A stretch of DNA of 64,000 nucleotides from an uncultured Gammaproteobacteria bacterium (lineage in GTDB: Bacteria; Pseudomonadota; Gammaproteobacteria; HK1), in assembly GCA_958295835.1 (NCBI GenBank), contig OY282378.1, forward strand, positions 682,001 through 746,000. The letters are read 5' to 3'. The notes under the pieces are model-generated. The model saw only the letters and a program-made list of their open reading frames with translations. It did not search any database and was not told the DNA's origin. Every line of letters starts with the position of its first letter. The stretch's first letter is position 1. Shown one piece after another: positions 17,595 to 26,757 of the stretch. The position numbers and the translations under genes are program-made.

Positions 17595-19505
17595 TCAATG
17601 GCCCGCGGGTCCGGCCTTTCGAGAGAACACCGGGGCCGCCACGCCGTCGATCTCCACGTTCAGGCAGGCCGGGCGACCGCTTGCGAGCGCGCGGGAGAGG
17701 GCCGCATCGAGTCCGGTCGGATCCGTGACGTGCTCGCCGTGGCATCCGAGCCCGGCCGCCGCCAGGTCGTAGCGGGCGCTCGGCGCGAGATCGCAGCCGA
17801 TCAGGCGGTCCGGGCCGTAGTCCCGAAGCTGGATCTGGTGCTCGGCGTTCCAACGGAAGTCGTTGCCGATGACGGTCACGAACGCCGCCCCTTCCCGGAC
17901 CGCGGTATCGAGCTCGGTGAAATGGAATCCGGCCGTGCCGTCCCCCATCATGGCGACGATCGTTGCCCGCGGCCGGGCGAGCTTCGCGGCCAGCGCATGG
18001 CACAGCCCGCCGCCGATGGCCCCGGACAGGCCGTTGACGATGCGCACCGGAGCGGTGCACGACGCCTGCGCCCACTGCCCGAACTCGCCCCCGTCGCAGA
18101 CGAGGATCGGCTCGGCGGCGGTGTCCAGCACCCGCTGCACCGCCTCGCAGAGAAGCCGGGGATGGAAGCGGAACCCGGTCTCGGCCGCGGCGGTTTCAAC
18201 GGCGACAGCCTCGACGGCGGCAGTCTCGGCGGCGACGGTCCCGACGGCAGCGGCCTCAACGGCGGCGGCCTCGGCGGCGACGGTCCCGACGGCAGCGGCC
18301 TCAACGGCGGCGGCCTCGGCGACCGCGGTCTGGGCGGCGACGATCCCGACGGCAACGGTCTCAACGGCAGCGGTCCCGGCGACGGTGGTCCCGGCAGCGA
18401 CGGCCCCGATGGCAGCAGCCTCGACGGTGGCGGTCTCGGCAACCGTGGTCCCGGCGGCGGTGCGGTTCGCGATCGCATCGGCGACCTCGTCACACCAGGC
18501 GGGGTCCGATGCTCCGGACCCCGTTGCAATGACCGCGGATGCCGCGGTGGTGAGGGCGTCCGCCGCGAAGTCCGCGTCCGCACAGGCGGACACCACCACC
18601 CGCCCGCCCGCGATCCGGTGCGCACGATCGATCATGCGGTTGTCGGGATCGATGACCACCAGCTCGGCCGCGGCGTCCACGGCCGGCGGCCGGGCGAACC
18701 CCACCGAGAAATCGATCGCCTTGCCGAGCAGAACCACCAGGTCCGATGCCGCGAGCACGTCGGAGAACGTTCCGAGGGCCGGATCGCGCAGCCCCCGCGG
18801 ACTCTCCATCGCGACCACCGGGGCGCGGAGCGCGGCCTCCAGCGCCGCAACCCGGGCGCCGGCCCGGCTTCGGTTCATGCACGGACCGGTCAGGACGATG
18901 GGCCGCCTCGCTCGGGCGATCCTCCCCGCAATGTCATCGGCGACCGGACCCGGAAGGGCGCACGGGCGGCGGTCGAGCTCCGCCGCCCCCACCCGGTGCG
19001 TATCGCCCGCCGTGGCGTTGAGCACGTCGAACGGCAGCGCGATGTGCACCGGCCCGGGCCGCCCCGAGCGGGCGCAGGCGATCGCGGCCGCGACGTCATG
19101 CCCGAGCCGCTCGACGCGGATGGGGCGCCGTGCGGTCTTGACGAGGGGGCGCGTGAGGTCGATTTGCCGCATCTCCTGGAACGCGCCGTCTTCGTCGGCC
19201 GCGACCGGGGAGTCGCCGCTCAACAGCAGGACCGGGCTCTCGGAATGTCGGGCGGAGAAGAGGGCGGAGAGGGCGTTGGCGAATCCCGGCCCGGCGGTGA
19301 CCAGCGCGATGCCGATCTCGCCGGTGATCTGGGCCCAGGCGTCGGCCATGTGCACCGCGGCGCTTTCGTGGCGGACGTGCACGATGGAAAGGCCGGCATC
19401 GATGCACGCATCGTAGATCGGCATGATCTGGTTGCCGGACAGGCTGAAGATGCGCCGCACACCGGCGCGCACGAGGGTGTCGACCAGCAGGCCGGCGCCG
19501 TTCAT
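17595..19505 (-). CDS. thiamine-diphosphate enzyme (acetolactate synthase-like) with Ala/Val repeat insert
   Basis: 636-residue ThDP-dependent enzyme related to acetolactate synthase and benzoylformate decarboxylase. The catalytic Glu is in RHESAAVHMADAWA (Glu47), the ThDP motif begins GDGTAGFHFTELD (GDG at 521-523) and ends at Asn548, and the central domain binds nucleotide-like ligands in this family. Residues about 349-443 are a repeat of five-residue Ala/Val/Glu units that separates the central and ThDP domains, absent from relatives as far as I know. It is the last gene of the minus-strand cluster with an LLM oxidoreductase, a HisA-like fusion and a TRAP transporter. The substrate cannot be inferred; the cluster suggests catabolism of an imported organic acid. 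Confidence 0.88.
   Translation of the reverse strand: MNGAGLLVDTLVRAGVRRIFSLSGNQIMPIYDACIDAGLSIVHVRHESAAVHMADAWAQITGEIGIALVTAGPGFANALSALFSARHSESPVLLLSGDSPVAADEDGAFQEMRQIDLTRPLVKTARRPIRVERLGHDVAAAIACARSGRPGPVHIALPFDVLNATAGDTHRVGAAELDRRPCALPGPVADDIAGRIARARRPIVLTGPCMNRSRAGARVAALEAALRAPVVAMESPRGLRDPALGTFSDVLAASDLVVLLGKAIDFSVGFARPPAVDAAAELVVIDPDNRMIDRAHRIAGGRVVVSACADADFAADALTTAASAVIATGSGASDPAWCDEVADAIANRTAAGTTVAETATVEAAAIGAVAAGTTVAGTAAVETVAVGIVAAQTAVAEAAAVEAAAVGTVAAEAAAVEAAAVGTVAAETAAVEAVAVETAAAETGFRFHPRLLCEAVQRVLDTAAEPILVCDGGEFGQWAQASCTAPVRIVNGLSGAIGGGLCHALAAKLARPRATIVAMMGDGTAGFHFTELDTAVREGAAFVTVIGNDFRWNAEHQIQLRDYGPDRLIGCDLAPSARYDLAAAGLGCHGEHVTDPTGLDAALSRALASGRPACLNVEIDGVAAPVFSRKAGPAGH
18177..18461 (-). 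repeat. 15-bp-period Ala/Val repeat in the ThDP gene
   Basis: About 285 bp with a 15-bp period, coding units such as AAAVE, AAAVG and TVAAE. Two 45-bp higher-order copies (TVAAEAAAVEAAAVG type) are nearly identical, so the tract is recent or homogenised. The frame is kept. Confidence 0.88.
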
Positions 19506-19563
19506 TGCTCAATCGGTTCCATATCCATGAAGGCTTGCGCACGATGGCGGCCAATGGCGGCGG

Positions 19564-19608
19564 TAGCAGGCGCCGCCGCGCGCCTGCTCCCCGCAGCGGC
19601 GCCTGCTA
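19564..19608 (-). terminator. hairpin between LLM oxidoreductase and ThDP genes
   Basis: A perfect 13-bp inverted repeat (tagcaggcgccgc at 19564-19576 and its complement at 19596-19608) with a 19-base loop. No T-run follows, so it could be a factor-assisted terminator, a processing site or an mRNA stabiliser within the operon. Confidence 0.5.
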
Positions 19609-19614
19609 TCGCGG

Positions 19615-20559
19615 TCAGCGAAGCGCGTGCAACACGTCGCCCAGCACCTCCAGACTCTCGGCCGTGTTCGGATGCGGCCACACCGTGATGTGCTCGACCC
19701 CGAGCGCCTCGAACTCCAGAAGCTGTTCCGCAATCCGCGCCGGCGGACCGGACAGTGGATCGATGTCTTCCGACACCGGCTGCCCGCCCGGCGGGCACAC
19801 CCGTACCGTGACGTTCAGCTCCAGGGTCGAAGGGTCCCTCCCGTGCTTCTCGCATCCCGCCAGCATCGCGTCCCGAATCTCGACGTAGGCCCGGGCGTGG
19901 CTGTCCCCGGACGCCAGCCAGCAGTTCCACTGGTCCGCGTGCTGCGCGACCAGGCGTTTCATCCGGGGGCCGCTCCCCAGCACGCCGATCATGATCGGTG
20001 GCCCCGCCGCCCGCGGCCCCTTGGGGATGTTCTCGGCCTCGTGCGTGGAGTAGAACTCGCCCTCGAAGGTCACCTTCTCCCCGCGCAACAGCGGACGGAT
20101 GATCTGCAACGCCTCCTCGAAGCGGCCCACCCGCCGTTCCCACGGATAGCCGAACGCCACGTGCTCGGACTCGAAGTCGCCGGCGCCGAGGCCCAGGATG
20201 AGGCGTCCTTCACTGAGCTCGTCGATGGTGTCGGCCATTCGCGCAAGCAATGCAGGATTGCGGTAGCCCGTGTTCACCACCAAGGTCCCGATCTCCACCC
20301 GGCGCGTCTCGCGGGCCAGCGCACCGGCGGTGACCATGCACTCCCACGCCCCGTAGGTGCGGCCGACCAGCTCCGGGGGCGCGCTCGCCCCCAACGCCTC
20401 CAGCTCCCCCGCCGCCGAGTAGCAGAAGTGATCGACCAGCCACAGCGAATCGAACCCGATCTCCTCGGCCCGGCGGGCGAACCTCATGATGTCCGCGCCG
20501 CTCGCGGTGTCCCCGCCCATCGCGTCGGTCTCGTGCGGCAGGCAGAATCCGATCTTCAT
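19615..20559 (-). CDS. LLM-class flavin-dependent oxidoreductase
   Basis: 314-residue luciferase-like monooxygenase family protein with a TIM-barrel pattern: N-terminal KIGFCLPHE, EEIGFDSLWLVDHF, SEGRLILGLGAGD and a C-terminal GVEHITVWP. These proteins use FMN or F420 to oxidise small organic substrates. Length is normal. It lies between the HisA-like fusion and the ThDP enzyme on the same strand, spaced about 110-180 bp from each. No signal peptide. Substrate unknown. Confidence 0.9.
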   Translation of the reverse strand: MKIGFCLPHETDAMGGDTASGADIMRFARRAEEIGFDSLWLVDHFCYSAAGELEALGASAPPELVGRTYGAWECMVTAGALARETRRVEIGTLVVNTGYRNPALLARMADTIDELSEGRLILGLGAGDFESEHVAFGYPWERRVGRFEEALQIIRPLLRGEKVTFEGEFYSTHEAENIPKGPRAAGPPIMIGVLGSGPRMKRLVAQHADQWNCWLASGDSHARAYVEIRDAMLAGCEKHGRDPSTLELNVTVRVCPPGGQPVSEDIDPLSGPPARIAEQLLEFEALGVEHITVWPHPNTAESLEVLGDVLHALR

Positions 20560-20737
20560 CTCGATGGCCTCCTTCGACGGTGTCGGGCGAACGGTGGACG
20601 GGATGCCCGGGGATGAACGGCAGGACGGCGGCGTATCGCGCGCGAGTCCATGGCCGCTGCCACCAGGCGGTACCGGGGGTGCACGGCGCGACGGCGGCGC
20701 ATCGCGCAGGACGCCGGGGACGGCGCGGATGGCGTGC

Positions 20738-21955
20738 TCAGCACGCAGCGCGGTCCATCAGCAATCGCGCGTTCACCTGCTTCGCGATCGACGCGAAGAT
20801 GAAGAGGCGGTCCTGCGGGTCGAAGACGATCACCTCGTCGCACATCGCCTCGATGTGCGTGCGCGCCTCGTTCGGAGCGTTGGTGGCGATGCCGAGCAGA
20901 TACTTGCCGCGGGCACGGGCGTAGCCGCACTCGAATCCGGTCCACGCTTCATGCTCGATGCCGTCGAGCACCACCACGACCGCGTCCGCATCGTCCACCC
21001 CCTTCTCGTACGCCGCCTGCAGCTCGCGGGGCGTGAACTCGGCGCGATCGATGTCGAGATCCTCCTGGGGGATGAGCATCTCGATGTACGGATTGTCGTC
21101 GGTGATCGCCTGGCGCAGATCCTGGTTCCACCAGCGCACCGCGGGAGACAGGCTGTAGGACGCGAGATAGACCTTGACCGAGTGCTGGATGCCGTGCACC
21201 GAGACCGACGTCTCCGCCTCCGGGTCGGGACTGGTCTCCCGCTGCGCGGCGACGTCGAGCGCCTCCTGCAGGCTGAAGCGCTCGTTGAGCAGCGCCTCGC
21301 CGATGATGACGCCGTGGATGTTCGGCAAGTAGCGCAGGCGGGCCATGTCGTCGAGGCTGTGCACGGTGCCGCTCGAATACACCGGGATGACCACGTCCTG
21401 CTTCATCTCCATGGTCAGCGCGAGCGAGGTCGAGGCATCACCCTCGAACCGGTTGATGTCGAAGTGGATGATGCCGGCGACCCCTGCCATCTGGAGCTCG
21501 TACACGATGTCCCGGGGCCGGTACGCGGTCTGCGTCCGCCAGCCGTCGATCATCACGTAACCGTCCTTGGTCGCGATGTTGGCGAGGATCGCGGCCGGGT
21601 ACCGGGCGCACGCTTCCGCCAGCAACTGCTGGTTGGTGATGGCGAGCGTGCCGAGCACCACGTGGGCCGCTCCCGCCTCGAACCACGCCTCGACGTGGTG
21701 CAGCGTCCTCATGCCGCCGGCCACCTGCACCGGGATGCTCGTCGAGGCGATGATCTCGCGGATGAGGGCGTCGTTCACGGCGTCCTTGCCGAGGGCGGCG
21801 TCTACGTCGAGGATGTGCAGCCGCTCCGCGCCCTGGGCCTCGAACTTGCGGACCGCCTCGCGCGGGGTGACCGGGTGCACGATGTTATTGGCCGCGGGCG
21901 AGAGGCGCGTGACCACCTGGCCCCCGGAGATCTGGATTTCAGGGAAGATCAGCAT
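20738..21955 (-). CDS. HisA-like TIM barrel fused to nucleoside deoxyribosyltransferase-like domain
   Basis: 405-residue fusion. Residues 1-240 follow the HisA/HisF (beta-alpha)8 fold: FEAQGAERLHILDVDAAL, IPVQVAGGMRT, VYSSGTVHSLDD, GVIIGEALL. The first catalytic Asp of HisA (in PAIDL) is replaced (PEIQIS) and the second also seems missing (ANIATKDG), so it is unlikely to be the histidine enzyme. Residues about 258-400 resemble nucleoside 2-deoxyribosyltransferase: VYLASYSLSP, DADAVVVVLDG, and TGFECGYARARGK with the catalytic Glu. It begins 15 bp after dctM stops, so it is in the TRAP operon. A role in processing a ribosylated or ribose-like substrate is inference. Confidence 0.85.
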   Translation of the reverse strand: MLIFPEIQISGGQVVTRLSPAANNIVHPVTPREAVRKFEAQGAERLHILDVDAALGKDAVNDALIREIIASTSIPVQVAGGMRTLHHVEAWFEAGAAHVVLGTLAITNQQLLAEACARYPAAILANIATKDGYVMIDGWRTQTAYRPRDIVYELQMAGVAGIIHFDINRFEGDASTSLALTMEMKQDVVIPVYSSGTVHSLDDMARLRYLPNIHGVIIGEALLNERFSLQEALDVAAQRETSPDPEAETSVSVHGIQHSVKVYLASYSLSPAVRWWNQDLRQAITDDNPYIEMLIPQEDLDIDRAEFTPRELQAAYEKGVDDADAVVVVLDGIEHEAWTGFECGYARARGKYLLGIATNAPNEARTHIEAMCDEVIVFDPQDRLFIFASIAKQVNARLLMDRAAC

Positions 21956-21970
21956 GGCGCCGGTTCCTCT

Positions 21971-23521
21971 CTATTCCCCGTACATGTAGCCCGGCAGCCA
22001 CAGGACGATCTGCGGGAACAGCATGATCAGGGCCAGGCCGATCAACTGGATGACCATGAACTGCATCATGCCGAGGTAGATGTCCTTCAGATCCCAATCG
22101 GGCACCACGCCCTTGAGGAAATAGGCCGAGAGGGCGACGGGGGGGGAGAGCCAGGCGGTCTGGAGGTTCACCGCCACCAGGATGCCGAACCAGGTCAGGT
22201 TGATGCCCATCTTGTCCAGCAGCGGGATCAGGATGGGAACGATGATCAGGACGATCGGGACCCATTCGAGCGGCCAGCCGAGGATGAAGATCAGGGCCAT
22301 GACGATGATCAGGACCTCGATCTGGGACAGATCGAACGACAGCAGGGCGTTGGTCAGCATGGTGGGCGTGCCCAGCCTCGAGAACACCGCCCCGAAGAAA
22401 TTGGACGCCGCGACCAGGAACAGGATCAGTACCGAGATCTCCAGGGTCTTGACCAGAGCCTCCTGGAACCTCGCGGGCGTCATCTTCCCGTAACCGAGGG
22501 TCATCAGCAGCGCGCCGAACGCCCCGCAGGCCGCGCCCTCGGTCGGCGTCGCCCAGCCCAGCAGGATCGAGCCCAGGGCGAACGCCACCAGCAGGGCGGG
22601 GGGCACCAGGCCCAGGTAGAACTCGGTCCACACCTCGCTGACGTAGAAGCCGCCCGGCCGGTTCGCCTCGAGCCAGCGGTGCGCCGTGATCATGGCGTGG
22701 GCGAGCGCCGCGTACGCCGCGAGATAGGCCGCCAGCCCCAGCAGCCGGGACAACAGCCCCTCTCCGGGAATCACCGACGCGACGAAGGTGTGCACGGCCA
22801 TGGTCATGCCGATGAAGAGCGCCACCGGAACGACGATGGCGGCGACGAATTCCAGCCACATCGATCCGGAGGTCTCCGGGCGCTCGTCCTCCGGCAGCGG
22901 TGGGCCGAGCGCGGGGTTCAGTCCGCACCGGATCAGTGAATAGGCCGTGTACAGGCAGGCCAGCAGAATCCCGGGGACGATGGCGGCGGCGAACAGGTCG
23001 GTGACCGGCACCTCCAGCACCGGCCCCATGACTACCAGCATGATCGAGGGCGGGATCAGGATCCCCAGGGTGCCGCCGGCGGTGATGGTGCCGGCCGCCA
23101 GCTTCACGTCGTAGCCGGACCGGTTCATGGTCTTGGCCGCCATGATGCCGAGGATGGTCACCGAAGCGCCGACGATGCCGGTGGCGGCGGCGAAGATCGT
23201 GGAGACGAACAGCACCGCGATGTAGAGCGCGCCGCGGGTGCTCGAAAGCACCAACTGCACGGCGCGGAACAGCCGCTCCATCAACCCCGCCTGCTCCATC
23301 AGGATCCCCATGAAGATGAACAGGGGGACCGCCGCGAGCGTCTGCTCCAGCATGACGTTGTTGAACTGCAGGGTCATCAGGTAGACGACGAGCTTCGGCC
23401 CGAACCCCCAGGCCCCGAACACCAGCCCGAGGAAGATGAGGGTGAAGGAGATCGGGAATCCGACGAAGATCGCCAGCAGCATGATCGCGATCATGACGAA
23501 GCCGATGGCTTCGGGGCTCAT
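21971..23521 (-). CDS. dctM: TRAP transporter large permease (DctM)
   Basis: 516-residue DctM-type membrane subunit with about 12-14 hydrophobic segments, longer than the common ~430 residues because of an extra membrane-plus-loop stretch in the middle (about 190-280). Family motifs GAALPMAG-like are represented by GIVGASVTILGIMAAKTM and GTLGILIPPSIMLVV. It starts one base after the dctQ stop and ends 15 bp before the HisA-like fusion. It forms the Na+-coupled channel of the TRAP carrier in the inner membrane. Confidence 0.93.
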   Translation of the reverse strand: MSPEAIGFVMIAIMLLAIFVGFPISFTLIFLGLVFGAWGFGPKLVVYLMTLQFNNVMLEQTLAAVPLFIFMGILMEQAGLMERLFRAVQLVLSSTRGALYIAVLFVSTIFAAATGIVGASVTILGIMAAKTMNRSGYDVKLAAGTITAGGTLGILIPPSIMLVVMGPVLEVPVTDLFAAAIVPGILLACLYTAYSLIRCGLNPALGPPLPEDERPETSGSMWLEFVAAIVVPVALFIGMTMAVHTFVASVIPGEGLLSRLLGLAAYLAAYAALAHAMITAHRWLEANRPGGFYVSEVWTEFYLGLVPPALLVAFALGSILLGWATPTEGAACGAFGALLMTLGYGKMTPARFQEALVKTLEISVLILFLVAASNFFGAVFSRLGTPTMLTNALLSFDLSQIEVLIIVMALIFILGWPLEWVPIVLIIVPILIPLLDKMGINLTWFGILVAVNLQTAWLSPPVALSAYFLKGVVPDWDLKDIYLGMMQFMVIQLIGLALIMLFPQIVLWLPGYMYGE

Positions 23522-23522
23522 G

Positions 23523-24140
23523 TCACGGCCACCGGTTCTTCTGCATCGCGTAGATGCATTTCAACAGCTCCGACACCCCCTGGATGATCAGGAAGAGCGC
23601 GCCCAGCGGCATGGCGGTGCGCACCGGCGCGACCGGCGCCATCCATGCGGTGTCCATGCTCAGCTCCCAGCGCACCCATGCCTTCTCGGCGAAGCCATAG
23701 GAGATCAGCAGGAAGAAGATCATCGCCGGAAAGAACAGGGCCAGATACAGAACGGCGTCGATCGCCGCCTGCCGGCGAGGCGCCCAGTTCCGGTAGATGA
23801 AGTCGGCGCGGATGTGCACGCCCCGCATCAGGGCATAGCCGGCGCCGACCAGGAACAGGGCGCCGCTCAGCATCCGGCTCACGTCGTAGGCCCACATCGT
23901 CGGAGCGACGAAGAGCTTGCGGGCGACCACCTCCCACACCATGGCCAACATGAGCGGGACCAGCATCCAGCAGAAGATACGGCCGCACCACAGGCTGAAC
24001 GTGTCGATCCGGGTGATGGCCGAGCGCATCCAGCCCGCCATGTCGTCCGGCAGATCGCCGGGCGCGCCGCTTCGCCGTTCGGCGATCAGCTCGTCGGTGA
24101 CGTCCAGGTCCTGGGGTGTTTCAGACACGGTTGCGTTCAT
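23523..24140 (-). CDS. dctQ: TRAP transporter small permease (DctQ)
   Basis: 205-residue DctQ-type protein with four predicted membrane helices. The RIFCWMLVPLMLAMVWEVVARKL and GVHIRADF segments are typical. The N-terminal ~50 residues are cytoplasmic and hydrophilic. Placed between dctP and dctM; the dctP-dctQ gap of 136 bp contains a strong hairpin that may lower its expression relative to dctP. Confidence 0.92.
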   Translation of the reverse strand: MNATVSETPQDLDVTDELIAERRSGAPGDLPDDMAGWMRSAITRIDTFSLWCGRIFCWMLVPLMLAMVWEVVARKLFVAPTMWAYDVSRMLSGALFLVGAGYALMRGVHIRADFIYRNWAPRRQAAIDAVLYLALFFPAMIFFLLISYGFAEKAWVRWELSMDTAWMAPVAPVRTAMPLGALFLIIQGVSELLKCIYAMQKNRWP

Positions 24141-24214
24141 CTCCCCACGGCCGGAGGCGGAACGGTCCGCACCGGCTCCGGCCGTGGTGGAAGGTCCGGG
24201 TCGGGGCTGAACGC

Positions 24215-24244
24215 CGCGTGGCGGAGACTGCGCCCCGCCACGCG
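24215..24244 (-). promoter_or_regulatory. hairpin between dctP and dctQ
   Basis: Perfect 10-bp inverted repeat (cgcgtggcgg at 24215-24224 and complement at 24235-24244) with a 10-base loop and no T-run. By analogy with other binding-protein operons it could stabilise the dctP message and reduce read-through into dctQM; that role is inferred. Confidence 0.55.
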
Positions 24245-24276
24245 ATGACCCGCACCGCTTGCGGTGTCAGGCAGCT

Positions 24277-25383
24277 CTACTGCAACGACTTGGCGAACGC
24301 CTGACCCAGATTGGCGTTCGAGGTCTGCGCGCCGGCCCAGAACGGTACGGCGATTTCCGCGAAGGCCCTCTGCGAGTCCCAGACCTCCTTGAAGAAGGCG
24401 TTCTCCTCCGCGTTCTTCGCCAGCGACGCCTTGGCCGCGTTCATGTAGGCGCTGAAGTAGTCGGTGGGCGTGTCGTGGAGCTGCACCCCGTGGTTCTCGG
24501 TCAGATCCTTGAGCGCCTTGCCGTTCTCGTAGATGCGGTAGGCCAGCGACTTGGTCAGCGAAGCGTTCGCCGCCACTTCGAGCGCCTTCTTCTGGTGGTC
24601 GGTCAGGCTCTCGTAGACATCGCCGTTGATGTAGATGTCCGCGTTGACGACGACCTGATGCAGGCCCTGGAGGTAGTAGTGCTTCAGCACCTTCTGGAAC
24701 CCGAACACGCTGTCGGGCTTCGGGCAGCACCACTCGGCGGCGTCGATGGTGCCCTTCTCCAGCGCCGGCAGGATGTCCCCGCCGCCCATGGCCACCGAGG
24801 CGACGCCGATGTCCTTGTAGGTCTGGCCGGGAATGCCGGGCGGGGTGCGGAAGCGGTACTTGCGGAAGTCGTCCATCGAGTTGATCGGCTCCTTGAACCA
24901 GCCCAGCGCTTCCGGCCCGACCGGTTGCAGCATGAAGCCCTTGACGTTGACGCCCATCTCCTTCCAGAGCTGGTCGTAGAGCTCCTTGCCGCCGCCGTAC
25001 AGGAACCACGACATGAACGCGATGTTGTCGATCCCGACCCCGGCTCCGGCGACGGGCGATCCGAACAGCATGGCGGCGGGATGCTTGCCCGACCAGTAGT
25101 GGGTCCAGGCGAAGCCGCCCTCGACCAGCCCGGCATCGACGGCGTCCAGGGTTTCCTTGACGCCGACCACGGCGCCGGCCGGCAGGACTTCGATCTTGAG
25201 CTCGCCGTTGGTCAGCGCGCTGACGTCCGCGGCGAACTCGTTGAGCATGTGCACTTCGTCGGCCTTGGACGGAATCACCGACTGCACCCGGATCTTCACT
25301 TCGGCGATTGCCGTGGAGGAGGCGATCATCGCCGTGGCCGCAAGGCACGCGAGCCCCGCCGACCACCAGGTCTGCTTGTACAT
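24277..25383 (-). CDS. dctP: TRAP transporter periplasmic solute-binding protein (DctP)
   Basis: 368-residue secreted binding protein. A signal peptide (MYKQTWWSAG, hydrophobic core, cleavage after STAIA) precedes VKIRVQSVIPS, LKIEVLPAGAVVGVKETLDAV and RFRTPPGIPGQTYKDIGVASVAMGGGDI, the conserved lobe with the ligand-clamping Arg. Start at 25383 has GGAGAA upstream. It captures an organic acid, identity unknown, and hands it to DctQM. A sigma70-like promoter lies about 190 bp upstream. Confidence 0.94.
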   Translation of the reverse strand: MYKQTWWSAGLACLAATAMIASSTAIAEVKIRVQSVIPSKADEVHMLNEFAADVSALTNGELKIEVLPAGAVVGVKETLDAVDAGLVEGGFAWTHYWSGKHPAAMLFGSPVAGAGVGIDNIAFMSWFLYGGGKELYDQLWKEMGVNVKGFMLQPVGPEALGWFKEPINSMDDFRKYRFRTPPGIPGQTYKDIGVASVAMGGGDILPALEKGTIDAAEWCCPKPDSVFGFQKVLKHYYLQGLHQVVVNADIYINGDVYESLTDHQKKALEVAANASLTKSLAYRIYENGKALKDLTENHGVQLHDTPTDYFSAYMNAAKASLAKNAEENAFFKEVWDSQRAFAEIAVPFWAGAQTSNANLGQAFAKSLQ

Positions 25384-25734
25384 GAGGATATTTCTCCGTT
25401 GATGAATTGACTCGAAACCCGGGGAGCGTCCGAAGCACCAGACCTGGTATCGGAGAATCCCTTGGGAGTAGAAACGATGCGTGGCGGCGCCGTATATCTG
25501 CCTGCGTACCACCGGAAGGCCGCGAGCTCCACGACGCTTCTTCTTCGTGTGCTCTTCCCGCAACCTCGTCGCGTTGTACTCCTTGGCCGGTCCAGCGTCA
25601 ATTGTGTCGAGGCCAGGGGCTCGCGGGAGTAGTCACTCGATGGCATGGCGCAGTCGTACCGGTTCGTGGATCATAATGCGCGGCGCGAAGCGTCAGAACA
25701 GTCGGATATCGATATATTTCATGGCACCGTCCCC
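25384..25734. other. divergent regulatory region between TRAP and ABC operons
   Basis: 351-bp gap between the oppositely transcribed dctP and ABC permease genes. It holds the minus-strand promoter described separately. No matching plus-strand promoter was found: CATAAT at 25672 lacks a usable -35 at 17 bp. No protein gene was recognised. Confidence 0.6.
25573..25601 (-). promoter_or_regulatory. sigma70-like promoter of the TRAP operon
   Basis: On the minus strand TTGACG (25596-25601) and TACAAC (25573-25578) are 17 bp apart, close to consensus spacing and sequence. Transcription would begin near 25566 and give dctP a leader of about 183 nt. Confidence 0.6.
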
Positions 25735-26748
25735 ATGATCCGCTACATCATCCGCCGCCTGCTGTTCGCGATTCCCACCCTCATCGCGATCAGCTTCATC
25801 GTCTTCGCCCTGCTCGATCTGGCTCCCAACGACCCGACCGGACAGCTCCCGCTCACCATTCCGCCCGAGGTGCGGGCCCAGATCCGCGAATCCCTCGGGC
25901 TCGGGCAACCCTTCCACGTCCGCTACCTGAAGTGGATGGAGCAGTTCTTCATCAACGAGCCGCTCAACGTCGTCGAACAGGCGTTCGGGGTGGAGATCGG
26001 CGATTCGAGCGAGCGCCTGCGGGTGCGCTCGTGGGCGACGCGAAGTCCGGTGGTAGACCTCATCGTGGAGCGGATGCCGCAGACCTTGTGGGTGGTGGGG
26101 CTGTCCTACATCGTGGGGATCCTCATCGCCATCCCCATCGGCATCATCTCCGCCTACCGGCAGTACTCGTGGTTCGACCAGGTCGGGACCTTCGTGTCCA
26201 TGGTGGGGTTCTCGGTACCGACCTTCTTCACCGGGCTGCTCGCGATCATCATCTTCAGCGTGATGTTGCAGTGGCTGCCGTCCATCTACGACACCACCCA
26301 CCGGGTGACGGATCTCGCCAGCTTCTGGGCGCACCTGAAGCAGCTCGCCATGCCGGTGATGGTGCTGGCGCTGTTCAATGCGGCGCAGCTCAGCCGCTTC
26401 ATGCGCTCCGCGATGCTCGACAACCTGAACCTCGACTACGTACGCACCGCCCGCGCCAAGGGCATGCGCGAACGTGCGGTGCTGCTCGTCCATGTGCTGC
26501 GCAACAGCATGATCCCGGTGGTGACCCTGATCGCGCTGGGCATCCCCACCATCTTCGGCGGGGCCATCATCACCGAGCAGATCTTCCGGGTGAACGGCCT
26601 CGGCCAGCTCCTCATCATCGCCATCCAGGGGGCGGACATTCCGCTGGTGCAGACGCTGACCTTCATGTTCGCGGTGCTGATCGTGCTGTTCAATCTCGTG
26701 GCCGACGTGCTCTACGGGATCCTCGATCCCCGCATCCGTTACGAGTAG
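25735..26748 (+). CDS. oligopeptide/nickel-type ABC transporter permease (DppB-like)
   Basis: 337-residue BPD_transp_1 permease with six membrane helices. MIRYIIRRLLFAIPTLIAISFIVF-type N-terminus, then a ~70-residue periplasmic loop and the EAA-loop DYVRTARAKGMRERAV, are as in DppB/OppB. It is followed after 9 bp by a DppC-type permease. No binding protein or ATPase accompanies them in the window, so the transporter is incomplete here or its partners lie elsewhere. The start at 25735 excludes an upstream 30-codon extension that lacks membrane character. Confidence 0.93.
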   Translation: MIRYIIRRLLFAIPTLIAISFIVFALLDLAPNDPTGQLPLTIPPEVRAQIRESLGLGQPFHVRYLKWMEQFFINEPLNVVEQAFGVEIGDSSERLRVRSWATRSPVVDLIVERMPQTLWVVGLSYIVGILIAIPIGIISAYRQYSWFDQVGTFVSMVGFSVPTFFTGLLAIIIFSVMLQWLPSIYDTTHRVTDLASFWAHLKQLAMPVMVLALFNAAQLSRFMRSAMLDNLNLDYVRTARAKGMRERAVLLVHVLRNSMIPVVTLIALGIPTIFGGAIITEQIFRVNGLGQLLIIAIQGADIPLVQTLTFMFAVLIVLFNLVADVLYGILDPRIRYE

Positions 26749-26757
26749 CGACACGCG

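Noticed and set aside
17445..19688. 747-codon plus-strand frame with Gly/Asp repeats (GGDGPDGSG type), looking like a collagen-like protein
   Set aside because: It is the antisense reading of the ThDP enzyme; the repeat is the shadow of the Ala/Val tract. The minus-strand frame has complete catalytic motifs.
20486..22939. 817-codon plus-strand frame
   Set aside because: Antisense across two real genes (HisA fusion and dctM); its His/Asp/Arg-rich composition is typical of a shadow frame.
25645..25734. 30-codon N-terminal extension of the DppB-like permease
   Set aside because: Polar residues with no homology to permeases; the normal MIRYIIRR start is at 25735.
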